From Nissolia schottii (Eukaryota > Streptophyta > Magnoliopsida > Fabales > Fabaceae): a stretch of DNA of 64,000 bases. The stretch covers positions 2,705 to 66,704 of the forward strand of contig QANU01106956.1 of the NCBI GenBank assembly GCA_003254905.1. Reading direction: 5' to 3'. A program made the position numbers and the translations under genes. The notes below the pieces were generated by a model that ran no database searches, was not told where the DNA came from, and worked only from the letters and a program-made list of their open reading frames with translations. Shown here in pieces: positions 47,358-59,297 of the stretch (the stretch's first letter is position 1; every line of letters starts with the position of its first letter).

Positions 47358-48332
47358 CACCCCTCATTTTGAAATCTTTAACTGTTCTTCAGCAAAGAAA
47401 AAGAAAAGAAAATAACTATCCAATTTAAGCAAAAGGAAAAGGAAAACCTTTTTGTTGCGGCCACACTATGAATATCCCCCTACAATGTCACAAAACTCAG
47501 AGACACTTAAGTTGACTCAAAACACTAAACTATAAAACAATAACAACTTTTTGGTTCCCGTTGCAAGTGCAATTCATCATTGTAACATGGAGGCACACAC
47601 CCCCGTTAATGCTCTCAATCTTAACTCAAAAACGCAAACATTCAATCTCTAAGTAAATTAGACCACTCAAGCGTGCAAACAAACTAATTAAAAAAATCAT
47701 CACAATATGTGTAAGATGGATACCGCATATTCTAGAAGGCTAACTAGACATTACAACACTAGAGAGAAAGATGGATACCGCATAAAATAGTAATACTTAA
47801 AAGGTTAATTAGTTTATCAAATATAGATAGTGTGAATTATTAGGTTGATTAAGGTTGGGAATGGATATTCTCATACACATTCTCTCGTCGTGTTTAAAAT
47901 TTTACTGCTTCAAGAAAGTCAAGTAGAAACAAGGCACCTAATGGAGTGGCCAATGGTAAAAGGGCAGATGACCAACTTATGTAATGTAAATGTCACGAGA
48001 AAATTTATTCTCAAGTGATGTTAGAACATTTTGTAGTTGACTTGTTCAATAGCAAGCTATACAGATAGTGTGAAGGTCAGCTTACATAATATTAGAATAA
48101 CGCCATGACTGAAGAAGCATAAAGGTCACGCTTCAAGTCACTACACAATAAGGTATTACCGGGTTTGAAATCGTCACTTAAAACTAGCTGACTACTCATC
48201 ACTACAAATACCTATTCATCATATATCCATTAAGTTAAAATAATCTGCAAAACAAAATTAGCAGCGGTCAACAACAGAATTTACAGTGCTCCCCCCAGCA
48301 TATGCATTCCCAGGTGTACTCCAATTGTTGAT
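47358..48332. other. Possible gypsy internal remnant and NSE1 3' flank
   Basis: No coding domain is recognised. The left part may be decayed internal sequence of the LTR element. The right end contains the NSE1 3' UTR. Confidence 0.35.
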
Positions 48333-51300
48333 TTAAAGGAGACGAGCAGAGCTTCTCGTTACTCTTCTCGTATCAGACGAAGATTGCGATGCACCAGCAT
48401 CAGTTCTAAGAGCTCTACTCCTTTTTCGAGCCAATCCATTACCATGCTGGCTTTCTGTGCATTCATTTGCCTCACCCTCATTGTGGGGTCCAACTGTTTC
48501 ATCCTCAACGATCCTATTGGCTCTATGCCTCTTTCTTTTAGAACCAGCTGCTTGTAGGGTTCCTCTGGCTTCATTCTCATCTTCAGTTGGAACAGCTTCT
48601 GCCTTGGGTACTGTATATGGCCATGAAGTGCTGCAACTTGGGCAAACTATTGCATCCTATGAACCAATTAGGGTTAAGATAGACAGAAAGTCTAAATTTT
48701 ATTTGTGAATCAATAAAGATAACAAAAGCAACAAAGACTTAATACCTTTCTTTGCAAGAAAAGTTGCTTCAGGCAGTAGCGATGGATTCTAACTGTGCAA
48801 GTTTCATTTTGGCATACGTCTGCCTGTCATATATTGGACTAATGAATCGTCAGACTCAAAAATAGCAATAATATATGTATTGCAAGTGTAACTGATGCTA
48901 TCTAAGTAGTTTAAAAATGCCATTTCTGTTGTTATTAATGCAAACAAAATCTAGTGATTTTTAGGCTTGGGATCTTATCAATGCCAAAAACCAAATGATT
49001 AGACTAGGAATTTACATTACCCCATAAATTTATAAAGAAAAACATAGAAATCTCAGAATAAAGGATAAACAGAAAGTCCAATGCAATTCCAGAACAATCA
49101 CGACCAATGATGGGGAAAGAAGAGAAAGAAATGCCACATGTATCATGAACAACCTTTACACCAGCTTCATTGCAAACTTGACATGATGGAACTTCATTAT
49201 TTCGAAACCAACTGCGTAGATCAAGGAATGACTTCACACCAAGTTTAATATTACCATCTGTAGTCAAATTAAGCCACTGATCCTTCACAAGATCATCTAA
49301 AGCTTTTTCCTTCTGAGAAGCATTGAAATACTTCAATGCAGCTGGGACAAGGGGTTGGCTTCCTTGAGATTGTGGATTTGTCACAACTGTAACCTGAACA
49401 AAGACATTGAAATTTTATCACAATAGTCAACATTTACAATTGATAGGAAACAAGGTATGCAAATATTTTAATATTGATACTCACACTGGAGCACCCCTGC
49501 TACTAATTTGCAGGCATCAAGACAGAAAGAAGGGCATACAGAGTTAAAAAGAAAGAAAACAAACAGCCATGGGTGTGAACCTCCCTGCCCAAAGGTCCCA
49601 ATTTCCTCACTTAATGACCAGATGTCTTCCTTTTGTAACTGCTTCCGTTTCATCTTTGCTCATTCCAGTTTTCCCGTATTGCCGACCCTACTCACCACAT
49701 ATGCCTGGATGCTACTACTTCTTCCAGCCCCTTGTCTTTTGTTCCAGTACTACCCATTTTATTTTCCTCGACTCTAGTAAACCCCGGGCCTGGGGTACCT
49801 AACAATAATTCCCCCAAAAGATACCTTCTCCTCAAGCTGAAGGTTTACTAACGATCCTGTAACAGTTGAAAGCAAACTCCCACTGATTCCATTGCCTGAA
49901 GCATAAGATAACAAGTCAACCAAGTGATACCCAAAGAGCACTACAGCTCCACCTGGGTCCCACTAGCCCTTGCCAATTACCACAAAAAAGGGCCACAGGG
50001 AATTAAAAGTCCACTGCTCCAATGTGCAGTGTTGATAGCAAATGGGTTTTGCAGAGATTCCCACAAAACCTTTCTTTCCCCTCTGAAACCCAACTCGCAA
50101 ACACACCCTAAAAGTTAACTAATTTAAGCCACCCGTGAAGTGGTACAATACAATCTCATCATCAATTCCATTCTCTGCAGTAAACTTTTATGCTGAGAAG
50201 TAGCATACAGAATTATAATGCTAGAAAGATGTCAGATCCCTCACCGTGGAAACCAGTTCTTTGCAAGTTCAAATATGATATGCCAAATCTTGTGTCTTGA
50301 GACCAGCCTAGAAATTGCACTGATTAAGCTAGCCGCTGGTAGAACTGGCTCAGGAAATTGAGGAAAAGAATGAGAATGAATCAAGAAACTGTTTTTGCTA
50401 GGGTTCCTAACCAATGCTGTTGAAGAACCAGAGAAAGAGTACAAAATGGGGAAGTATATTCGAGAGATCTTTCCAGTTCTCTCCTAGACCGGGTGACTCC
50501 AAAACTGACCCCTACTTTCCTGCTAACTACTTATAACAACCTAACAAGCCCTTCCTTTCCTTGCAACTTTCTTGCTCAAACACCAGTTTGTTACACTGGT
50601 TAGCTTTTCAGATTACATTGGCCAAGATTAATCTTCTGGTCCAGCCCCTTCCTCACATAAACCCTTTTCACAATATGCCCCCTATCAACACCCACCACCA
50701 CCCCAATTCTTTCGTAATACAATTCTCATCTCTATTCAGTTAATTCTCTTGATTATATTTAGTGCCATTAAATATTCCAGTCCGGATTCCAGCTCAAAGC
50801 ATGTATACAAGTATAAAAGATGGAACAAAAACAAGAAAAATTAGCATTTGGATCATTCACCCTCCCAAGTCCACTCTAATTTCTCCCTAAACTAACCTCT
50901 TTCTGCAGTATTGTTACAGTATATAGCAGTATTACCCCCAAATTCTTACCAAATCCTCTGCACGTTCTCTCTCCTATGCCACCACAACATAATAACTCCC
51001 TCTTTCCCAATTTCCCTCATTGGCCTCTCTCGTGTTCACACTTGTCTCCCCACTTATTTGGATAATTCTATCCATACTATCAACAGGAGTACTAACACAA
51101 AGGTGCACTTACATTTTAGCGAATAGAGAGGATTATCAAGCTTACACTTTTTACTAGAACTTTAGAATTGGAGGTAAAATCAAAGAGGCAATGGTTAAGC
51201 AATTGGAGAGAGTGATACATGTACTTAAGTATGGAAGTGTTTTGAGTAGAAAGATATAACTTGGTTTATGAGTTATACTTGAAACTGTGGGGAAAAAGTA

Positions 51301-53516
51301 ACAGATAGTAGATTAAGAAAAAAGAATTGCATATCAAATAACGTATTTGGTTTTATGCCATAGAGATTATATTGCTATTGTAGGGTTTAATGAAAATTCA
51401 AGGAAACCACAAGACCTGCATGGTCTTACATGATTTACATAAGGCCAAAGATATGGCACCACAAAAAAGTCCAACAAAGGCTCTATAGAAGAACAGAGTT
51501 TCGCATTGCATATATTCAAGCTATAAAGAATGTTATGTATAATAGGACATCAACATGTATGTAAATTCATGGAGGTGTAACAAGAATTTCCAATAATAAT
51601 AGATTTGCACCATAGGTCAATTTTGAGTTTACTCCAGGAACATAGCTAGTCCCTCACTCACTGCATGCATTTTGTCAATGACGTAACCCTTGTTGACAAG
51701 GGGAGAAACTAAGTAAATTCTAACTAGAATTTACAGATGGTCTTCATTTAAGCAAAAAACAAAGACAAAGAATATGGAGACCAAGTATATTAAGATCAGA
51801 ATTAGCAATTTTAACACATACAAATTAGGGATGATGATGTACCACACTTTTCATAGTTTACACTTAATTGCATTTATAAACAATTATGTTCTCATTAATT
51901 GAATTTAATGATAAATTACTAATATTTCACATTCATATGTTTAATCATATCTCAAGCATTGAACACCCAAAAATTAAAAATAAATTAAATTTTTTTATGG
52001 GCAAAAAAATGTATGGTGAGTCAAAACTTATTACCTGACTGTCCAAATCAAGATTCAGAGCATCAATGCTGGAGACAAAACCATTTGCGGTGGCATCTTG
52101 TGCTATCACCTCAATCTGTTGTTTGCAATTGGAAGAACACAATAAGATTATTTGCCTAAGATATCACAAAAACAGCACCCAATTAATAATAATCTTGATA
52201 AACAAATGATAGCCCTCTCCCATCTCTGTTCTCACTATCAAATGGATCACAGAGAAGGAGAGGTCCTCCTCAAATTAATGATTATTAATCCTTACCTTTG
52301 GATCTATCTCAAGTATGTCCCTGAAATCAAATATTTAGTAATATGATAAGGGAGAATATACGATTGCATAATGGTATTTGCAGTGTTTGAATGCTTCAGA
52401 ACCTTCTTTCTGGCTAATCTTTTACTTGTACAATCTTGTAGACATGATCCTGTTTATGCTACATAATATATCACTTCCCAACAATCACTCATATTTTTTG
52501 CATCCTAAACCTCATGCTTTTCCGCCTTTTCATTTATTCACCAAAACCATTCATATTTTTAATCATTAGATTTCATCTTTCCATATAAATCACCCTTAAA
52601 TACTATGACATATTTCTCTCATTTCAAAGAAATCACACAATGTGTCCAATGACACATTGAACTGACACAAGTGCAAACGCACACAGAGAAGCACAGATAC
52701 TAATGCCTTATATATGCAGTGATTTATAGAGCCTAGTATTTGTTCCACAAATGTGAAGGCGCAGACGAAGATAGAGAAACATTAAGCAAGTACAACTAAA
52801 CTTACAATAGCCTTATAGAAAGCAATTTGTGGAACTGTATACTTCGTCCCCAGCTTGGATTGTTCATCAGAAACAGTATTGACCACTCCATAATAAACTT
52901 GGCCATCATATTGATCTATGCAGGCACGCAACTCAAAATTAACAAACGTAAGTGCCTTGTTTATTTTCAGAATAAACCTATCGAATAGCTCACGATCAGT
53001 GCCTATAAAAAAAGGTAAATGCAATCAAGGTTGTTATTAAACAAGCTAACACGGACACACGAAACACAAATGAAAGATATCTTAGCTAACATAGACCCTT
53101 TCTCAGTATTCAAATCGGCTCACATTTTATCCAGTGTTCATCATGCCACACTAGACTGGATGCTAAGAAATTAACTTCATAACCCATGTGTGATCCCTAG
53201 AATTTCTCATTTCCCTTTACACAAAAATATCAACAATGGCAAAAAGCTCATCATTCGGGTCAACCACTAACTTCGGTGAAAATTAAATTAAAAGAAACTA
53301 AAAGAAAAAAAAAATGAAAAAAATCATTTCCAGCATGGCGTGCATGTCCAAGTAAAACTAAAAATCATTTCCAAGGAAAAGTGGAAAAGGAAGAAAACCT
53401 GGGTTTCTCTTGGTTAGTTCCTCGAACATGGAGTGCACGTCCTTCTCCGGTAGAGGACCTCGCGACAATAAAGCTTGAATTACGGCCTGGTGCCTCCAGT
53501 TTAACCCACCTGACAT
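48333..53516 (-). CDS. NSE1: NSE1, RING subunit of the SMC5/6 complex
   Basis: Six exons join in frame on the minus strand: 53516-53399, 53002-52806, 52115-52035, 49393-49154, 48823-48746 and 48656-48333. They give 345 residues. The N-terminal winged-helix part begins NWRHQAVIQALLSRGPLPE and includes FVNFELRACIDQYDGQVYYG. The C-terminal NH-RING has C4HC3 spacing: Cys203, Cys206, Cys216, Cys221, His226, Cys229, Cys243, Cys246. NSE1 pairs with NSE3 and NSE4 and acts as ubiquitin ligase in the SMC5/6 complex, needed for DNA repair and chromosome stability in the nucleus. The tail after residue 250 is basic and low in complexity (KRKRHR). Intron 3 is unusually long (2641 bases) and contains repeat-like sequence. 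Exon limits are inferred by frame and GT-AG sites. Confidence 0.94.
49400..52030. other. Long NSE1 intron 3 with retroelement-like insert
   Basis: Between exons 3 and 4 the part from about 49480 to 51130 is GC-richer and full of CCC- and CTC-rich phrases, unlike the flanking AT-rich intron sequence. It looks like an inserted noncoding retroelement, but I found neither paired ends nor domains. The remaining right part is ordinary intron DNA. Confidence 0.4.
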
Positions 53517-54600
53517 GCTTTTCTCAATTGGGGATTCAGGGAACCTAAATGGGAAGCGAAACTGGGAAATTTAGAGTGTATTTGGTTTGAGAAAATGCTT
53601 TCTCTTTCCTGCCGCCGCGCTGTTGTTATCGGCGGTGGTGGTGGCTGTCGGAGTTGTCCCCGCGCACAAGTGTCAGGGAGGTTATCAGAGAAGACGGGGA
53701 AGGGTAGGCTCTGAATGTCGAGAAATAGGGTTTCGGGGTTTCCGTCTTTCTGAAGCAATTATAAAGGGGGAAAAAAAGAAACAATTTCACTAAGGCAAGA
53801 CGCTTGCGTACCTGATGGAGAGAGAGAGTTCACGAGCAAGGGTTTTCCGACGGTACCCAAATGAGCAGCAGAAAAGAGGTTCACGAGCACACGGAGGATG
53901 GCGTTCGACATACAGATAGATACTAGCGCGTAATCCACTTTCAAATTTTCACTCCGTTTTCTGTTGGAAATGTTCGAGAGTTTATTTAGAAGGAAAAAAC
54001 AAAANTTTTTACTTTTTTGGACAAATTCTCAAAATATCCTCGTTTCAAAGGCGAATTCAGTAAGGATTCGGTGCGCGCAAGGAGGGAGAATCCATCGAGT
54101 TGGGCTTTGAAGAGCCCAACTGACTTTGACTCATGCGTGCGAGTCCAACTCTTTTCTCCACTCTTTTTACAAAAACAACAACTATTAAATATATATAAAC
54201 ACTTAAAAGGTTTGTCATCTAACCAATGTGAGACCAGAGCTTTGTAGTTCAAAAGCTATTGTACTTGTTTTAACTTTCAGCTCTTTCCCTTTCATTTTAA
54301 GCCATTATAACTTTGCTCATGACTCTCAACGATGCCATTATCAGTTTTTGGATTTAGGGGGACTGCCATCATTTTGGTGGCAACCCCACCGTTTTTTCTT
54401 CTTTCATTATTTAGGACTTCAATTTAATAAACAACTCAGATTTGTTGTGATTTGTTTCTTGACACAACAAATCTTATGTTTTCATCCCTTTTGTGGTTGT
54501 TTTTCGTTTCTCCCTTTGTGGTTGTTTTCGTTCCCTGTTCTTGGGTATTTTCGTTCTTTTTGTGGTGTTTCTTTTGTAGAAAATTTATAGACGATGAAGA
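53517..54600. other. NSE1 upstream region with an isolated N
   Basis: The 5' UTR and promoter of NSE1 (minus) lie at its left. A GGTGGTGGTGG-type stretch is at about 53630-53645 and an isolated N at 54005, between A and T runs. A plus frame at 54228-54590 is hydrophobic and T-rich, and I take it as chance. Confidence 0.4.
54005..54005. other. Single N, probable contig join
   Basis: The base lies between AAAA and TTTTT. Confidence 0.5.
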
Positions 54601-55140
54601 TATCTAAATCTACTGTGAAAGGAAGCATAATGTGTTATTTAAACTGCAACATTTGTGTTAGTCTCTAATGTAAAAGATGTTTAGATATCACTAATCTTTG
54701 AACAAGGAGTAGAGTTACAAATCTTCAATTAGTTCAGGATGTTAAACTTATCTATTTCTTATTAATGTTAAATTTGGCGCATCTTTTTTGACTTGTAAGT
54801 GTCATTATACTTCTCTATGAATGAACTTTTTGTTCTCGTAATAAAAACCATATTTGCCAATTCTTTTTTTTTTTTTTGGTTTTTTTTATAGCTATCTCAC
54901 TGTATCTCGACTTTGTCAAATTAATCACCTCAAGTTTACTAGAATAGTCTTGAAATCCCAATAAGCAAGATAGCAAGATTGAGTGCCTGGATACTCCATC
55001 CCTCAAGCCAACACAAAATTATGTGATCATGTACCCTCACTCAATTTTAACCTATGAGATAGAGATCATTGATTGTGTACGTTGTCTTTCCTCTTTCGAA
55101 GAATTGTCACAATCCCTTGACACAAGATTGAGAAAAATGG
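54601..55140. other. AT-rich intergenic sequence
   Basis: A T-rich run lies at 54866-54888. No gene is seen. Confidence 0.35.
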
Positions 55141-55149
55141 CAATTGAGC

Positions 55150-55400
55150 TACTAGCTCTTGACATCAAACCAACACATGGTAAGTTAGAGTGATAGATGC
55201 TCCTTCCTCTTAATCAGTGATCTTGAATTCAAGTCTTGGGAATGAAAAAATCAGCGTTAGAAAAGTCATGCTCCCTATGGAATCTCAAATGCTCAAACCA
55301 AATTGCCTCTGGTAGAAAAATCAGTGTCGAGAAAGATATGCTCTTACAGAATCTCAAATGCTTAAACCAGATTACCTTTAGTAGAAGGATACATGTGGTT
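55150..55400 (+). mobile_element. Possible SINE with a 70-base tandem repeat
   Basis: A B-box-like TTGAATTCAAGTC at 55223-55235 follows a tRNA-like 5' part (GCTACTAGCTCTTGACATC...). Two imperfect 70-base units follow (about 55246-55315 and 55316-55385), each containing AATCTCAAATGCT and AAACCA, and an A-run lies at 55400-55413. The combination fits a SINE with duplicated body, but no target duplication was confirmed. Confidence 0.4.
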
Positions 55401-55824
55401 TAAAAAAAAAAAAAAGAAGAGCTTTTGACACCAATTTTTTGTAATTAATTCGTTGAGTGTAATAAATGCATCCACTGGAATTCAAACAAGAAACACTTAA
55501 GCAATAGACTAGCTTACCAACTACCAAGGCAACAAAAAATCCGAATTATTCATTTACACTAAAATAAATAAATATATATATATATATATATATGACTCGG
55601 CCTATTATAAAATATAACTACCAATCTCACAACATTTAATTCCTCAAAATTAAATACCTTATCTCACCATATATAAATAGAATATATTTATCGATAAATG
55701 AGATAATTTATCAAATAAATAAAATATTACAATATCTTTACCTTTGTTTCTTTTTCTTTTTTTTTGGTATGGGCCAAAATTTTTAAGAGACAAGTGTAAA
55801 TTTTGGGTCTAAAAAATTATCAAA
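55401..55824. other. AT-rich spacer with AT microsatellite
   Basis: An AT run lies at about 55572-55593. No gene is seen. Confidence 0.35.
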
Positions 55825-56252
55825 ATTTCCCTTTAGATTTTTCAAAATTGCACTCTCTGCTAAACTATGTGCAAAATAACACTTTACTCAAATTTTCTTT
55901 GCAATTTATCACTAATGATCAGGTAAGTTTCTATTTTCATTTCTTTTTCCCGTGTTTTCTATTAGGTTAGTGAAAACAATGAAAACAATAAATTTTTGGG
56001 TCTTGTTTTTATTTTCTTTGTTCACTATTTCTTTAAAAAAAATCTTAAAATAAGAAACAATATTTTATTGTTTTCACTATTTCTTCCATAAACATTCGAA
56101 ACCAGAAAATATATGAAGTACAAACAAAAATCTAACAGATCATTAGTGATTAGCCTTAATAAAAAATTAAAGTGGAGTGCAATTTTGCACATAATTTAGA
56201 GTGTAATGCAATTTTGACAAACCTCAAGAATAATTTGCTCAATTTTCCCTTA
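55825..56252. mobile_element. Inverted-repeat (MITE-like) element
   Basis: Arms of about 100 bases pair: TTCAAAATTGCACTCTCTGC with inverted GTCAAAATTGCATTACACTC, then CTATGTGCAAAA against TTATGTGCAAAA and ATCACTAATGATCAG against ATCACTAATGATCTG. The interior is noncoding. Confidence 0.6.
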
Positions 56253-56830
56253 AATTATTCACTTCAGCTCTGCAAGACAAGATTCGTTGATTAATTGGGG
56301 AGAAGGGGAGGGAAGGTTAATGGGTAGTGATACTTGTGAGGATGGTAGTTGTCCACATGTAAATCACAATGACTTGCTCAAGGGCGGGAAGGGATTTTTG
56401 TGAAGACATGGTACCTCTTTTCACCTTGACTTGCAATCCCTTATACATATTATCTACCCAATCGACCCTAACTGCTATACACATGGAGAAATAAAATCAA
56501 ACGGATGGAGCAATTCATTGGATATTGCCACTAAATGCCATTCTGTCACAACTTTAAAATTGTGATCAGCACGAAAAAGACTAGCTCCTTTACAAAAGTC
56601 TCTTAGAATGTTTTTTCATATAAACATGTATTGTAATCCTTTAAAATCATAATTGAAATCTCTTTACTAAATAAAATATAAATTGTTACAGCTATTATTT
56701 TTCAAATATAAACATTATTATATTGTAAAATACGCGACACGGTTTGAAGATCTTGCCTATATACAACTGGAGCAATCTACACACTAAATTGATTATAAAA
56801 TAAAGTAACATATACCATAATCCTACGAAT
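56253..56830. other. Intergenic sequence
   Basis: Nothing recognised on either strand. Confidence 0.3.
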
Positions 56831-57659
56831 GGCTCCATCTCAAGGTGGCTGCTATGACGTCGCTACAACTTATTGTGACCTCCATGGAACTTTGCGTGTA
56901 CATCATAACCGGAAACTAGAAGGGGTGTTGAAGGGGTGAGAACTCTAAGGAAGGCCTTAGCGAGCGAGTCATCACTGACAGCACTCACGGGACGTTTTGA
57001 AACATGGACACACATGCAATAATTATAATACTTATTATGAAAAATCATTATAATATTATAATAATACTATTAATAAAGCTTTCATAAAAACATTAAAATG
57101 AATGAAATTTGGGGAGGTGTCTGGATAGATAAGTCTCAAGCAATACAGTCTAGCTATAATGATAACGTTGTTTGTTGGGCATCACAACCATTGTCCTAAA
57201 CTATATGTTGTTTCCAGGCTTCACGGTCATTGCAATGTCTAGGCTTCACGGTCTTGTCACTCTAAATCTATATGTCTGAATCTTATTCTACATGACGATC
57301 CATACAAGGTATATTAGGATCAACGTAGGTTGTCGCTGACTTACAGTTCTATCCTAGATCCAAGTCCCATGAAAATATTTTAAATATAATAACGTGAACA
57401 TGATAACTGATATAACTGACAAGATCGATAAACATTGAAATCCATGAACATACATATGCAACATGACAATCTTTATGCATTAAAAACAATGGTCTCATTG
57501 CTTTTCGAAAATAGTTTTCATGATTTCTAAATTCTTTCTCAAACTCTTCTGTAAACATTTTCATAAACATGTTCATAACTTCTATAACAATAAATATGTT
57601 TTTCATAAACAAATATGATAAAACTTGTTTTTGTAAAAAGGTTCCATTAAAACATTGTC

Positions 57660-57718
<59 letters not shown>

Positions 57719-57900
57719 AAAGGTTTCTATAAAAGTGTTTTCGTAAATCTTTTTCATAAAACAACTCCTTATTTTTCATAAACATCAAAATAGTTAAATT
57801 AAAACCATGCTTATATTAAAAAAAAGTTTATGAAGGTGTGAGTTTTAGTAAAAACACAATATTGGAAATGTAAGATAAAACTCTTACAAGGATTCATGTT
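56831..57900. mobile_element. Old LTR-like repeat related to the 6 kb block
   Basis: It shares order and wording with 6120-6700 in the same orientation: ACAAGGTATA, AACGTAGGTTGTCGCTGACT against AACATGGATTGTCGATGACT, TTACAGTTCTATCCT, and later ATAGTTTTCATGATTTCTAA. A long AT microsatellite (about 57668-57714) interrupts it. It has no coding capacity. Confidence 0.5.
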
Positions 57901-59297
57901 AAGAGATCACACTTGACAACACATGACAATAAATTCAATTGAGAGAATCCATTTCCTTAAAAAAATAAGTTGCACATAAAAATATAACTAAGATAAACAC
58001 TTTTTTTAAGGGAATCCAAACGGGCCTATAATTGAGAAAACAGGACTCTTGTTTTTGTTAAATTTCTCATTTGTTTAACTAGCGTTCTTCTTCTTCTTCT
58101 TATACTAATAGTTTTTGATATAAAAAAAAAGTGTAGTATTTGACCTAACTAACTAATGGTATAAATATTATGTACCAATAATGTGTTCAAATATCATTTG
58201 AATGTTTCTCAGTTCATAGGATTTTGGATTTATTTCGCTTATTTGGATTGACTTATGATAACGGTGCATTTTTAGTAGAGGAATTTTTTTAGTAAAACAT
58301 ATTAAAAAAACATTTTAAGTTGTATCTAAATACTTTTAAAATTATAACGTACTTTTTTTATTATTAAAAAGTAATTTTCTTTAAATAAAGCCAATCCACA
58401 CAAATCCATTGATGGTTGGGTGCATGCCCTTTTTAATAGAGATCAAGTAACTAGTGATAGAGGTTCAGTGAAAGCTCCGACAAGTAGGTTTCAACATGAT
58501 TTTGGTTAGGTTTAAGCGTGTTTCTATATATATATATATATATATATATATGATACAACACAATTTACTACCAACAAGTTGTTGGATTAGTGGTAAGCAG
58601 TTTGAACCTCATAAGAATGAAGCCACAAGTTTAATTTGTGCTCTTATTAAGAGGGAGATTATCATTTAATTCTTCGCACCTAAAATTGCAAGAGTAGTGT
58701 ATTTTTGAATTGTAGATAAAAGAAATAATAAATAGAACACACTTTACCCGATACATTAAACAATAATCTCTCCATGACTAAGTGACAACATGCTTCCGCC
58801 CGCCAATACTAAATCTCTAAGTAATGTTAGTTTGACAACAATAAATATTAAGGCAACACACTCACAATAATAATGTGAGGTTTACGTGGGTTCGCCATAA
58901 TAGATCTCAAACCATTGTGAGCATATTATCCTAAATTGTTGTCAAAATATCATTTATTTATGTTTCTCAATGAATTCTTTTATATTCCACGGTGTAAAAA
59001 GAATTATCATTACATGGAACGTACAACATTAATCATTCTTAGTAAAGAAAAAGTAACGAAGAAATAAGAATGATTAATAATGTACATCTCATGTATCGCA
59101 TGATTTTTTTATTTATTTATTCCATAGAGCATAAAAGAATTTCTTGTCTTCCCCATAGTGATTATTACACGTAGGCAGTGTGTGAACCACACCTAATCTC
59201 AGCCTCACAAAAAAGAAAAGAAACCGAAATAGAAAATGGAAAATGAAGTAGATAAGCCACAGGGTGAAGGAATAGTCGTGGCCATCAACCATTAGCC
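57901..59297. other. Upstream region of OHP1
   Basis: AT-rich sequence with an AT run at about 58526-58551. A weak tRNA-like stretch at 58570-58640 (GATTAGTGGTAAGCAGTTTG) could be a SINE. The last 200 bases must contain the OHP1 promoter; a GATAAG I-box-like motif is at 59251-59256. Confidence 0.4.
59251..59256 (+). promoter_or_regulatory. I-box-like GATAAG motif
   Basis: GATAAG is a common element of light-regulated plant promoters. It lies 42 bases before the OHP1 start codon, where it may even be in the leader. A six-base match alone is weak. Confidence 0.25.

Noticed and set aside
48359..48708. Frames overlapping NSE1 exon 6 on both strands
   Set aside because: The NSE1 exon frame continues the RING (CPSC) from exon 5. 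The other frames are shadows.
53501..53793. Frames on both strands just upstream of NSE1, possibly a divergent small gene
   Set aside because: They have no conserved domain and overlap the expected NSE1 leader. Composition follows the GGT/ACC repeats.
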